From positions 1-64,000 of the forward strand of contig CAJTIU010000017.1 in assembly GCA_910576335.1 (NCBI GenBank): a DNA stretch of 64,000 nt. The letters run 5' to 3'. The notes beneath the pieces are model-generated. The model had not been told where the DNA came from. It did no database searches and saw only the letters and a list, made by a program, of their open reading frames with translations. The position numbers and the translations under genes are program-made. Positions 45,878-54,354 of the stretch are shown here, one piece after another. Position 1 is the first letter of the stretch; each line of letters starts with the position of its first letter. The DNA is from Lachnospiraceae bacterium (GTDB lineage: Bacteria > Bacillota > Clostridia > Lachnospirales > Lachnospiraceae).

Positions 45878-48800
45878 ATGCCAGAAAATAATAAGGAACA
45901 ATCATATCAGCCAATGACCTTTGAGGCGATCAAGATCGGTTTGGCATCGCCCGATAAGATTCTGGAATGGTCCAGGGGAGAGGTTACGAAGCCGGAGACC
46001 ATTAATTACAGGACCTTGAAGCCGGAAAAAGACGGTCTGTTCTGTGAGAGAATCTTCGGACCGAGCAAGGACTGGGAGTGCCACTGCGGGAAGTACAAAA
46101 AGATCCGTTATAAGGGGGTAGTGTGCGACCGGTGTGGTGTTGAGGTTACCAAGTCAAGCGTGCGGCGTGAGCGTATGGGGCATATCGCCCTGGCAGCTCC
46201 GGTGTCGCATATCTGGTATTTTAAGGGAATCCCAAGCCGTATGGGGCTGATTCTTGATCTGTCTCCAAGGACACTGGAGAAAGTACTGTATTTTGCGTCA
46301 TATATTGTACTGGATCAGGGGCAGACGAATCTGCAGTATAAACAGGTGTTGTCTGAGCAGGAGTACCAGGACGCGTTAGAGTCCTGGGGCAGCGCGTTTC
46401 GCGTAGGCATGGGCGCTGAGGCGATTCAGGAGCTTCTTGAGGCGATTGACCTTGATAAGGAATATGAGGAGCTGCAGTCCGGCCTTAAAGGCTCGACAGG
46501 ACAGAAGCGTGCAAGAATCGTGAAGCGTCTTGAGGTAATCGAGGCATTCCGCGAGTCCGGGAATAAGCCGGAGTGGATGATTATGAATAATATTCCGGTT
46601 ATCCCGCCTGACCTGCGTCCTATGGTACAGCTGGACGGCGGACGCTTTGCCACATCTGATTTAAATGATCTGTACAGAAGAATCATTAATAGAAATAACC
46701 GTCTGAAACGCCTGCTTGAGTTGGGCGCGCCGGACATTATTGTAAGAAATGAGAAGAGAATGCTGCAGGAGGCTGTGGATGCGCTGATTGATAATGGTCG
46801 CCGCGGCCGTCCGGTAACGGGTCCCGGAAACCGGGCGCTTAAATCCCTGTCAGACATGCTGAAGGGTAAGTCCGGACGTTTCCGTCAGAATCTTCTCGGA
46901 AAACGTGTGGATTATTCCGGACGTTCCGTTATTGTCGTAGGGCCGGAGCTTAAGATCTACCAGTGCGGTCTCCCGAAGGAGATGGCGATTGAGCTCTTTA
47001 AGCCATTTGTTATGAAGGAGCTTGTGCATAACGGTTCTGCGCATAATATTAAGAATGCCAAGAAGATGGTGGAGAGACTCCAGCCGGAAGTATGGGATGT
47101 ACTGGAGGAGGTTATCAAGGAGCATCCGGTTATGCTGAACCGCGCCCCCACTCTTCACAGACTGGGAATCCAGGCCTTTGAGCCGATTCTTGTAGAGGGT
47201 AAGGCGATCAAGCTGCATCCGCTCGTATGTACGGCATATAATGCTGACTTCGACGGAGACCAGATGGCGGTGCATCTGCCGTTGTCTGTAGAGGCTCAGG
47301 CAGAATGCCGTTTCCTGCTTCTGTCGCCTAATAACCTGCTGAAGCCGTCAGATGGCGGACCGGTTGCCGTCCCTTCCCAGGATATGGTACTTGGCATCTA
47401 CTATCTGACTCAGGAAAGGCCGGGAGCTCTCGGTGAGGGTAAGGCATTCCGCAGTGTGAATGAGGCGATTCTTGCCTATGAGAATGAGGCGCTTACCCTG
47501 CACTCACGCATTAAGGTGCGTGTGTCTAAGACCATGCCAGACGGAAGCGTGAAGACAGGCACTATTGAATCTACACTGGGACGTTTCCTGTTCAATGAGA
47601 TCATTCCGCAGGATTTGGGGTTTGTTGACCGGGAGACAGAGGGCAATGAGCTTCTTCTTGAGGTGGATTTCCATGTAGGTAAGAAGCAGCTGAAGCAGAT
47701 TCTGGAAAAGGTTATTAACACACATGGTTCTACCGCTACTGCAGAGGTGCTTGACGCGGTAAAATCAATTGGATATAAATATTCCACAAGAGCGGCCATG
47801 ACCGTATCTATTTCCGATATGACTGTGCCGCCCCAGAAGCCGGAGATGATTCAGCAGGCACAGGATACTGTGGATAAGATTACCAAGAACTTTAAGCGTG
47901 GTCTGATTACAGAGGAAGAGCGTTATAAGGAAGTAGTTGAGACCTGGAAGGCAACGGATGACGCTCTTACTGAGGCGCTGCTTACTGGTCTTGACAAATA
48001 TAACAATATTTTCATGATGGCGGATTCAGGAGCCCGTGGTTCTGACAAGCAGATTAAGCAGCTTGCGGGTATGCGTGGTCTGATGGCGGATACGACTGGA
48101 CGTACTATTGAGCTCCCTATCAAGTCGAATTTCCGAGAGGGTCTTGACGTACTGGAGTACTTTATGTCCGCCCATGGAGCACGTAAAGGACTGTCTGATA
48201 CGGCTCTTCGTACCGCCGATTCCGGATACCTTACAAGGCGTCTGGTTGACGTATCACAGGAGCTCATTATTCATGAGGTTGACTGTGCTGAAAAGGACGG
48301 GGAGATCCCGGGCATGTATGTGCGTGCATTTCTGGATGGAAAGGAAGAGATCGAGAGCCTGCAGGAGCGTATTACAGGACGTTACCTCTGCGAGGATATA
48401 GTGGATAAGGACGGCAATGTTCTTGTGAAGGCAAATCATATGGTAACGCCGAAGCGGGCGGAGCTCGTTATGAAGAAGGGTGTTGACGAGAACGGTGAGC
48501 CGCTTACGAAGATTAAGATCCGTACCATTCTCACATGTCGTTCACACACCGGAATCTGCGCGAAGTGCTACGGAGCCAACATGGCAACCGGAGAGCCTGT
48601 GCAGGTTGGTGAAGCGGTTGGTATTATCGCGGCCCAGTCCATCGGAGAGCCAGGTACACAGCTTACTATGCGTACCTTCCATACAGGCGGTGTTGCCGGT
48701 GACGATATCACACAGGGTCTTCCCCGTGTCGAGGAGCTTTTTGAAGCAAGAAAGCCGAAAGGTCTTGCGATTATTACTGAGTTCGCAGGAAAAGCGAATA

Positions 48801-49633
48801 TTAATGATACAAAGAAGAAGCGCGAGATTATTGTGACGAACAATGAGACGGGCGAGTCAAAGGCATACCTGATACCTTATGGCTCTAGAATTAAGGTACA
48901 GGACGGAGCTGTGCTTGAGGCCGGCGACGAGCTGACAGAGGGTAGTGTTAATCCTCATGATATTTTAAGAATCAAGGGGCTGCGGGCGGTACAGGATTAT
49001 ATGATCCAGGAGGTACAGCGTGTATACCGTCTCCAGGGTGTTGATATCAATGATAAGCATATTGAGGTGATTGTGCGTCAGATGCTTAAGAAGGTCCGCA
49101 TCGAAGAGGCAGGAGATTCTGAGTTCCTTCCGGGAACTAATGTAGATATTCTGGAATTCGAAGACAGGAATAAGGAGCTGGAGGCAGAAGGCAAAGAGCC
49201 GGCAGCCGGAGAGCAGATTATGCTCGGTATTACAAAGGCATCTCTTGCGACCAATTCCTTCCTGTCAGCGGCATCCTTCCAGGAGACAACCAAGGTTCTC
49301 ACAGAAGCTGCCATCAAGGGCAAGATCGACCCGCTTGTAGGTCTTAAGGAAAATGTGATTATTGGTAAGCACATCCCGGCAGGTACGGGTATGCACAAGT
49401 ACCGTGATGTACAGATAGAGGGAGAGATTGATCTTGACGATGAGCTGGAGATCGAAGAGGAAGATGACGACAGCTATGAGGAATATGACGGCTATGAGGA
49501 GTATGATGACAGTGAGCAGTTAGAGCTGGAGGAATACGATGAGGAAGAGCCGGAGAAATATGACGAGGAAGAGGCTGAGGAAGACTTCGGGTACGAAGAA
49601 GAGTTAGAAGAGGAACTGGCACCAGTTGAATAA
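45878..49633 (+). CDS. rpoC: RNA polymerase beta' subunit
   Basis: A 1251-residue subunit. The N-terminal zinc site is [20 protein letters not shown], the catalytic magnesium loop is [12 protein letters not shown] near residue 455, and the second zinc cluster includes [13 protein letters not shown]. The C-terminus is an acidic repeat of EEYD-type residues, longer than in Bacillus. The gene begins 15 bases after rpoB and ends at a GGGGACGGGGC palindrome that can act as terminator. Confidence 0.98.
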   Translation: MPENNKEQSYQPMTFEAIKIGLASPDKILEWSRGEVTKPETINYRTLKPEKDGLFCERIFGPSKDWECHCGKYKKIRYKGVVCDRCGVEVTKSSVRRERMGHIALAAPVSHIWYFKGIPSRMGLILDLSPRTLEKVLYFASYIVLDQGQTNLQYKQVLSEQEYQDALESWGSAFRVGMGAEAIQELLEAIDLDKEYEELQSGLKGSTGQKRARIVKRLEVIEAFRESGNKPEWMIMNNIPVIPPDLRPMVQLDGGRFATSDLNDLYRRIINRNNRLKRLLELGAPDIIVRNEKRMLQEAVDALIDNGRRGRPVTGPGNRALKSLSDMLKGKSGRFRQNLLGKRVDYSGRSVIVVGPELKIYQCGLPKEMAIELFKPFVMKELVHNGSAHNIKNAKKMVERLQPEVWDVLEEVIKEHPVMLNRAPTLHRLGIQAFEPILVEGKAIKLHPLVCTAYNADFDGDQMAVHLPLSVEAQAECRFLLLSPNNLLKPSDGGPVAVPSQDMVLGIYYLTQERPGALGEGKAFRSVNEAILAYENEALTLHSRIKVRVSKTMPDGSVKTGTIESTLGRFLFNEIIPQDLGFVDRETEGNELLLEVDFHVGKKQLKQILEKVINTHGSTATAEVLDAVKSIGYKYSTRAAMTVSISDMTVPPQKPEMIQQAQDTVDKITKNFKRGLITEEERYKEVVETWKATDDALTEALLTGLDKYNNIFMMADSGARGSDKQIKQLAGMRGLMADTTGRTIELPIKSNFREGLDVLEYFMSAHGARKGLSDTALRTADSGYLTRRLVDVSQELIIHEVDCAEKDGEIPGMYVRAFLDGKEEIESLQERITGRYLCEDIVDKDGNVLVKANHMVTPKRAELVMKKGVDENGEPLTKIKIRTILTCRSHTGICAKCYGANMATGEPVQVGEAVGIIAAQSIGEPGTQLTMRTFHTGGVAGDDITQGLPRVEELFEARKPKGLAIITEFAGKANINDTKKKREIIVTNNETGESKAYLIPYGSRIKVQDGAVLEAGDELTEGSVNPHDILRIKGLRAVQDYMIQEVQRVYRLQGVDINDKHIEVIVRQMLKKVRIEEAGDSEFLPGTNVDILEFEDRNKELEAEGKEPAAGEQIMLGITKASLATNSFLSAASFQETTKVLTEAAIKGKIDPLVGLKENVIIGKHIPAGTGMHKYRDVQIEGEIDLDDELEIEEEDDDSYEEYDGYEEYDDSEQLELEEYDEEEPEKYDEEEAEEDFGYEEELEEELAPVE

Positions 49634-49681
49634 AAAGTTGGGGACGGGGCATTTTTAAAAATGCCCCGTCCCCAACTTTTT
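49632..49681. repeat. GGGGACGGGGC palindrome, short form (copy 4), likely rpoC terminator
   Basis: AAAAAGTTGGGGACGGGGCA and its exact complement meet at TTTTTAAAAA. The right arm ends in TTTTT, giving a strong intrinsic-terminator shape 2 bases after the rpoC stop. Confidence 0.85.
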
Positions 49682-49763
49682 ATATACAAAAACCCTCTGT
49701 GGGATGGCCTCGCTTCGCTGGGTCAGACTCTTTTTTTATTGAGAAAATTTATCAATAACAATA

Positions 49764-49819
49764 TTGACAATCATTATCATTAGGAATATAATACGTTGTG
49801 TAAATGATAATCAATATCA
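49764..49819 (+). promoter_or_regulatory. Fur-controlled promoter of the feo operon
   Basis: Perfect TTGACA (49764-49769), 17-base spacer, perfect TATAAT (49787-49792). A Fur box TGACAAT-C-ATTATCA (49765-49779, 13 of 14 consensus positions) overlaps the -35, and a second, TGATAAT-C-AATATCA (49805-49819, 13 of 14), lies just after the transcription start. Confidence 0.88.
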
Positions 49820-49838
49820 TTGATGTGTGAGGATACAT

Positions 49839-50108
49839 ATGAGTAAGGAAGAGAATCTGGAGAAGGCAATCAGTCAGTTGAAAAGTGAAGGATACCGTAT
49901 TACAGGACAGAGAAAGCTTCTGTTAGGCCTGATCTTTGGGAATGAATATTCGTCCTGCAAGGAGATTTATTTTGCTGCGAAGCGCATTGACAGCAGGGTC
50001 GGAATGGCTACTGTGTACAGAACCGTGCAGCTTTTGGAGGATATGGGCCTGCTTCGGAAGAGATGGTCATATGAATTAAAAGAATCAGATGGAAAGGGGG
50101 AATTGTGA
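49839..50108 (+). CDS. Fur-family DNA-binding domain protein, lacking the metal-binding domain
   Basis: An 89-residue protein starting at the ATG after GAGGATAC. It contains only the winged helix of Fur regulators: GYRITGQRKLLLGLIFG and the recognition region VGMATVYRTVQLLEDMGLL. The C-terminal dimerisation and metal-binding half, about 50 residues with His and Cys ligands, is absent. It ends KESDGKGEL and its TGA overlaps the feoA start. It is first in an operon preceded by two Fur boxes. Whether it binds DNA or competes with full-length Fur is unknown. Confidence 0.75.
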   Translation: MSKEENLEKAISQLKSEGYRITGQRKLLLGLIFGNEYSSCKEIYFAAKRIDSRVGMATVYRTVQLLEDMGLLRKRWSYELKESDGKGEL

Positions 50109-50317
50109 TGCCATTGACGCTATTGTCAAACGGTGAAACTGGTGAGATTAAACGTGTCGGCGGACAGGATGAGGTGAGGAAGTTTTTAGAGAATCTGGGG
50201 TTCGTGACAGGCGAACAGGTGAGAGTTGTGTCTTCGGGCGGAGGCAACATAATTGTCCAGGTTAAAGATTCAAGGGTTGCAGTCAGTAAAGGGATTGCAG
50301 TCAAGATCATGGTTTAG
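50108..50317 (+). CDS. feoA: FeoA family ferrous iron transport protein (first copy)
   Basis: A 69-residue SH3-like cytoplasmic protein that assists FeoB. Pattern: MPLTLLSNGETGEIKRVGG, then LGFVTGEQVRVVSSGGGNII and a closing RVAVSKGIAVKIMV. The start overlaps the stop of the Fur-like gene by one base, and AAAGGGGG precedes it. Confidence 0.88.
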   Translation: MPLTLLSNGETGEIKRVGGQDEVRKFLENLGFVTGEQVRVVSSGGGNIIVQVKDSRVAVSKGIAVKIMV

Positions 50318-50338
50318 ATTGTTTAGGAGGAAAAGAGG

Positions 50339-50560
50339 ATGCGTACATTAAGGGATGTCAGATGTGATGAGACGGTATCTGTTGTGAAGCTTCACGGAGA
50401 GGGAGCCGTAAAAAGGAGAATTATGGATATGGGGATCACGAAGGGAACAGGTATTTATGTCCGTAAGGTGGCGCCGCTTGGCGATCCGGTAGAGGTTACT
50501 GTCCGCGGCTATGAGCTGTCACTTCGCAAGGCAGATGCAGAGATGATAGAGGTAGGATAA
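50339..50560 (+). CDS. feoA: FeoA family ferrous iron transport protein (second copy)
   Basis: A 73-residue FeoA-domain protein, distinct from the first: MRTLRDVRCDETVSVVKLHG, then MDMGITKGTGIYVRKVAPLG and VTVRGYELSLRKADAEMIEV. Paired FeoA proteins ahead of FeoB are usual in Clostridia. The ribosome site is TAGGAGGAAAAGAGG. Confidence 0.9.
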   Translation: MRTLRDVRCDETVSVVKLHGEGAVKRRIMDMGITKGTGIYVRKVAPLGDPVEVTVRGYELSLRKADAEMIEVG

Positions 50561-50695
50561 GCAGCAGGCCGCAGGATAAGCGTCGGTCCTTGAGACGACA
50601 GGCCGGTCTGTGTGAACGGTTAGCAGACCACAGGATAAGTAGCAGGCCGTGAAGTGACAGGTCAGCCTGTCTGGACGGTTACAGCATAAAGTATA
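50561..50695 (+). repeat. Imperfect duplication between feoA and feoB
   Basis: Two related units of about 55 bases, each with ACAGGCCGGTCTG- or ACAGGTCAGCCTG-type hairpin bases followed by A/GACGGTTA-CAGCA. AGGATAAG occurs twice. It has no gene and may fold into paired stem-loops within the operon transcript. Confidence 0.6.
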
Positions 50696-50710
50696 GGAGG
50701 ATGTGTAGAA

Positions 50711-52861
50711 ATGGGAGTGAAAATTGCACTTGCCGGAAACCCGAACAGCGGAAAGACGACCTTATTTAATGCACTGACGGGTTCCAACCAATTTGTAGGA
50801 AACTGGCCGGGAGTTACGGTTGAGAAGAAGGAGGGGAAGCTTAAGGAGGATAAAGAGGTAGTCATCATGGATCTTCCTGGAATCTATTCCCTTTCGCCAT
50901 ATACATTAGAGGAGGTTGTGGCGAGAAATTATTTGATTACAGAGCGTCCGGATGCTATTCTTAATATTGTAGACGGGACGAATCTGGAGAGGAACCTTTA
51001 TCTTACTACGCAGCTTACGGAGCTTGGGATACCGGTTGTCATGGCCGTGAACATGATGGATGTAGTGAGGAAATCCGGCGACATGATTGATACAAAGAAG
51101 CTGGGTGATAAGCTTGGCTGCGAGGTAGTATCGATCTCCGCGCTGAAGGGTGACGGCATCAGGGAAGCTGCTTCAAAGGCAGTTGCGGCGGCCAGACAAA
51201 AAAGCGGCTCTGCCCCGGTGCATGAGTTTGGCGCAAAGGTTGAAGGGGCGCTGTGTGATATTCAGAACCTGATCGGCGATATTCCGGAGGAACAGAAGCG
51301 CTTCTATGCGATTAAACTTTTTGAGCGCGACAGCAGGATCAAAGAGATTATGGCAAACGTGCCTGCTGCGGAAGATATTATCCAAAAGGCTGAGAAGGAA
51401 ATGGATGATGATTCCGAAAGCATTATTACGAATGAGAGATATTGCTACATTGGTTCCATTATAGGGGAGTGCCTTACGAAAGCATCAAAGGAAAAGCTTA
51501 CAACGTCAGATAAGATTGACCGTATTGTAACAAACCGGTGGCTGGCGCTTCCAATCTTCGCGGCGGTTATGTGGCTTGTATATTATGTCTCTGTCTCAAC
51601 GGTTGGGGATTATGTTACAGGCTGGACTAATGACGTCCTGTTTGGTGAGATTATTCCGCCTGCAGTGGAAGGTTTCCTGGGGAGCATTGGCTGCGCAGAC
51701 TGGCTTCAGGGACTCATCCTTGATGGTATTGTAGCCGGTGTGGGAGCAGTATTGGGATTCGTGCCACAGATGCTGGTATTATTCATTTTCCTTGCATTCC
51801 TGGAAGGATGCGGATACATGGCGCGCGTAGCATTTATCATGGACCGGATTTTCCGTAAATTCGGGCTGTCAGGAAAGTCCTTCATCCCGATGCTTATCGG
51901 AACAGGCTGCGGCGTTCCCGGCATTATGGCATCAAGAACCATTGAAAATGACCGTGACCGCAAGATGACAATCATGACAACCACCTTTATCCCCTGCGGC
52001 GCGAAGCTGCCGATCATCGGGCTGATTGCAGGCGCGCTGTTTGGCGGGGCATCCTGGGTTGCACCAAGCGCGTATTTCATCGGAATCGCAGCGATTATCT
52101 GCTCGGGAATTATTTTAAAGAAAACAAGGATGTTCGCAGGAGATCCGGCTCCCTTTGTTATGGAGCTTCCGGCGTACCACCTTCCCACAGTAGGAAATGT
52201 TCTGCGCAGTATGTGGGAGCGCGGCTGGTCTTTCATCAAGAAGGCAGGTACAGTCATTCTGCTGTCAACCATCTTCATCTGGTTCACATCAAGCTTCGGT
52301 GTTGTGGATGGAAAATTTGGCATGGTAGAAGACTTAAGCGACGGACTTCTTTCCAATATTGGTCAGACATTTGCATGGATCTTCACACCCCTTGGATGGG
52401 GCGACTGGAAATCTGCAGTTGCAGCAATCACAGGCCTTGTAGCAAAGGAAAATGTCGTGGGGACCTTTGGCATCCTGTATGGCTTCGGCGAAGTGTCAGA
52501 AGAAGGAAACGAGATCTGGCAGACTCTTGCAGGAAGCATGACGGCATTATCCGCATATTCCTTCCTTGTGTTTAACCTTCTGTGCGCACCTTGCTTTGCA
52601 GCCATGGGAGCAATCAAACGTGAGATGAACAATATCAGATGGTTCTGGTTCGCAATCGGATATCAGTGTGTATTCGCCTATCTGGTTTCCCTGTGCATCT
52701 ACCAGTTCGGAATGGTATTTTCAGGAGCAGGCTTCGGCATCGGAACAATAGCGGCTCTGCTGGTATTGATCGGATTTTTATATCTTCTGTTCAGACCGTA
52801 TAAAGAAAGCAATACATTCCATATGAACATATCAAGCGTACGCGCCGGAGCAAGAGGATAA
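50711..52861 (+). CDS. feoB: Ferrous iron transport protein FeoB
   Basis: A 716-residue GTPase-linked Fe2+ permease. The N-terminal G domain has G1 GNPNSGKTT (9-17), the switch region GNWPGVTVEKKEG, G3 DLPGIYSL and G4 NMMD. The membrane part follows from about 275 with GTGCGVPGIMASRTI and CGAKLPIIGLIAG, the conserved FeoB core with Cys residues. The start has TAGGAGGATG. It is the main gene of the Fur-controlled operon. Confidence 0.97.
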   Translation: MGVKIALAGNPNSGKTTLFNALTGSNQFVGNWPGVTVEKKEGKLKEDKEVVIMDLPGIYSLSPYTLEEVVARNYLITERPDAILNIVDGTNLERNLYLTTQLTELGIPVVMAVNMMDVVRKSGDMIDTKKLGDKLGCEVVSISALKGDGIREAASKAVAAARQKSGSAPVHEFGAKVEGALCDIQNLIGDIPEEQKRFYAIKLFERDSRIKEIMANVPAAEDIIQKAEKEMDDDSESIITNERYCYIGSIIGECLTKASKEKLTTSDKIDRIVTNRWLALPIFAAVMWLVYYVSVSTVGDYVTGWTNDVLFGEIIPPAVEGFLGSIGCADWLQGLILDGIVAGVGAVLGFVPQMLVLFIFLAFLEGCGYMARVAFIMDRIFRKFGLSGKSFIPMLIGTGCGVPGIMASRTIENDRDRKMTIMTTTFIPCGAKLPIIGLIAGALFGGASWVAPSAYFIGIAAIICSGIILKKTRMFAGDPAPFVMELPAYHLPTVGNVLRSMWERGWSFIKKAGTVILLSTIFIWFTSSFGVVDGKFGMVEDLSDGLLSNIGQTFAWIFTPLGWGDWKSAVAAITGLVAKENVVGTFGILYGFGEVSEEGNEIWQTLAGSMTALSAYSFLVFNLLCAPCFAAMGAIKREMNNIRWFWFAIGYQCVFAYLVSLCIYQFGMVFSGAGFGIGTIAALLVLIGFLYLLFRPYKESNTFHMNISSVRAGARG

Positions 52862-52933
52862 GCCGGGATACCCGGATATGTTTGAAAAAAGGAGTTAGAA
52901 ATACTTTAACATAACAGAAAGGAGAGGATGTGA

Positions 52934-53101
52934 ATGGTACTGGCAGCAGGCAGCAGTGTACTGTCAACGGCTATAGTCGGGGGAATCCTGCTGATTGTAG
53001 TCGTACTGGTGATCAGAAGCATGTGGATAAAAAAGAAGAAGACAGGAAGCTGTGTCGGCTGTAGCTGCGGCTGCAGCGACTGTCCGCACTCATCAAAATA
53101 G
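52934..53101 (+). CDS. FeoB-associated Cys-rich membrane protein
   Basis: A 55-residue protein: one membrane helix (about 8-28), a basic stretch MWIKKKKTGS, then CVGCSCGCSDCPH with five cysteines. This is the small Cys-rich protein found directly after feoB in Firmicutes and may take part in handling Fe2+. ATG 52934 has AAGGAGAGG 7 bases upstream. Confidence 0.88.
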   Translation: MVLAAGSSVLSTAIVGGILLIVVVLVIRSMWIKKKKTGSCVGCSCGCSDCPHSSK

Positions 53102-53108
53102 CAAATTA

Positions 53109-53156
53109 GCAAGTTGGGGACGGGGCATTTTTAAAAATGCCCCGTCCCCAACTTGC
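53109..53156. repeat. GGGGACGGGGC palindrome, short form (copy 5)
   Basis: GCAAGTTGGGGACGGGGCAT and its exact complement meet at TTTTTAAAAA. It closes the feo operon. Confidence 0.85.
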
Positions 53157-53159
53157 ATA

Positions 53160-53188
53160 TTGACGTACGTAAATGCGTACGTTATAAT
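53160..53188 (+). promoter_or_regulatory. Toxin-antitoxin promoter with operator
   Basis: TTGACG, a 17-base spacer and TATAAT. The spacer is filled by a perfect inverted repeat ACGTACG-TAAATG-CGTACGT (53163-53182), the expected place for autoregulation by the antitoxin complex. Confidence 0.82.
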
Positions 53189-53208
53189 TTAGAAAAGGAG
53201 ATGGTAAC

Positions 53209-53463
53209 ATGACTGCAATAAGTGTGACAAAAGCAAGAGAAAATATATATCAAATATTATCTGAGGTTAATAATAACAGTCAGCCAATCACAATTACGAA
53301 TAATCGTGGGAAAAATGGTGTTCTCATATCAGAGGATGATTGGAACGCTATACAGGAAACATTATACCTGAATTCTATTCCGGGTATGGCAGAAAGTATT
53401 GTTGAAGCAGGAAAAGAGCCGCTTGAGGATTGTTCGGTATATGATCCAAGTGAGGAATGGTAA
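53209..53463 (+). CDS. Phd/YefM-family antitoxin
   Basis: An 84-residue protein. The N-terminal domain ISVTKARENIYQILSEVNNN, then NNRGKNGVLISEDDWNAIQE, is the YefM/Phd DNA-binding fold, and the acidic C-terminus would wrap the toxin. The stop directly abuts the toxin start codon. AAAAGGAGATG precedes the ATG. It would bind the operator just upstream together with the toxin. Confidence 0.88.
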   Translation: MTAISVTKARENIYQILSEVNNNSQPITITNNRGKNGVLISEDDWNAIQETLYLNSIPGMAESIVEAGKEPLEDCSVYDPSEEW

Positions 53464-53757
53464 ATGTATATAATTAGATTTAGTAAACAGGCTGACAAAG
53501 ACAAGAAGTTGCTAAAAGGGGCGGGACTTGCTTCAAAAGCCAAAAAATTGTTGGATTTAATAGCAGAAAATCCTTTTCAAAATCTACCACCGTATGAAGG
53601 ATTATTAGGAAATTTAAGCGGATATTATTCCAGAAGAATTAATATTCAGCATAGATTAGTTTATCAGGTATACAATGAGTCAGTTGTCATTAATGAAGTT
53701 GAATATCAAGGGACGATAAAAATTGTTCGTATGTGGACGCATTATGACAGAATTTGA
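53464..53757 (+). CDS. YoeB/Txe-family ribosome-dependent mRNA interferase toxin
   Basis: A 97-residue RelE-superfamily protein. It shows the YoeB patterns NPFQNLPPYEGLLGNLSGYY, SRRINIQHRLVYQV (catalytic Glu replaced in position by His/Arg-rich core as usual for alignment uncertainty) and a C-terminal MWTHYDRI, resembling the RSHYD/CWTHY ends of YoeB. It would cut mRNA at the ribosome when the antitoxin is lost. It begins immediately after the antitoxin stop. Confidence 0.88.
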   Translation: MYIIRFSKQADKDKKLLKGAGLASKAKKLLDLIAENPFQNLPPYEGLLGNLSGYYSRRINIQHRLVYQVYNESVVINEVEYQGTIKIVRMWTHYDRI

Positions 53758-53763
53758 TAAGGA

Positions 53764-53901
53764 TTAAAAATAATCCAGTACCCTCTTTGTGTTACGGATC
53801 CAGTCCCACATTGGACTGTCCATATTATCCTCTGCCATCTCTTTGAAATCTTTTTGCGGAATGTCGATGACAAGCAATTCACTTCTTTCTTCAATTTTCA
53901 T
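53764..53901 (-). CDS. Hypothetical 45-residue protein
   Basis: MKIEERSELLVIDIPQKDFK and MDSPMWDWIRNTKRVLDYF are the recognisable parts. ATG 53901 follows AAAAAGGAACAAC. It is acidic and lacks a membrane segment. I do not recognise it. It is convergent with the toxin gene, 6 bases away. Confidence 0.45.
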   Translation of the reverse strand: MKIEERSELLVIDIPQKDFKEMAEDNMDSPMWDWIRNTKRVLDYF

Positions 53902-54136
53902 AGTTTGTTGTTCCTTTTTGTTTGTTTTTATGTAGTATATGGGCAGAACGATAGAGGGAACGCAAGGCTGTACTAGTTTATCGCCCATGTATGGGAGAGG
54001 ATGTTAAAGGAGAAGGAGGAAAGCGGGCTCAGACTGCTGCTTAAAGAGGAAGAGACACGGTATAAGGCATGGAAGCGCAGGAAGTTTTGAAAAATAAGAT
54101 AATCTAATGGAGACATAAGAAAATGTAATGTTTTTA

Positions 54137-54165
54137 TTGACATGGCTTCTTCCAGGTGCTATAGT
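54137..54165 (+). promoter_or_regulatory. Promoter of putP
   Basis: Perfect TTGACA and TATAGT with a 17-base spacer, 190 bases before the putP start. Confidence 0.8.
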
Positions 54166-54171
54166 ATACTC

Positions 54172-54345
54172 AACCCTCCAAGGGATGTGTATTGCAGCAT
54201 AATAGCAGTATATTGATGTCCCAGTGCAGTATTTCTTAACAGACAGGCTAGCCTGGGCTGTTACGTTTTAGCATCTTCCTAGAAGTGCTGCACTGGTGCT
54301 GCGATGCAGCATGGAACCGGAGGTATTTGAAAAAAGGAAGAAGAG
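54172..54345 (+). promoter_or_regulatory. Structured putP leader
   Basis: A closing stem CCAGTGCAG / CTGCACTGG (54221-54229 with 54288-54296) encloses AACAG...CTGTT (around GGCTAGCC) and a second short stem. A further hairpin GCTGC-GAT-GCAGC follows (54299-54311). It is a candidate cis-acting RNA; I cannot match it to a known riboswitch class. Confidence 0.5.
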
Positions 54346-54354
54346 GTGTGTTTT

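Noticed and set aside
54010-54093. Short frame MLKEKEESGLRLLLKEEETR ahead of putP
   Set aside because: 28 codons without a promoter; may be a gene remnant but cannot be supported.
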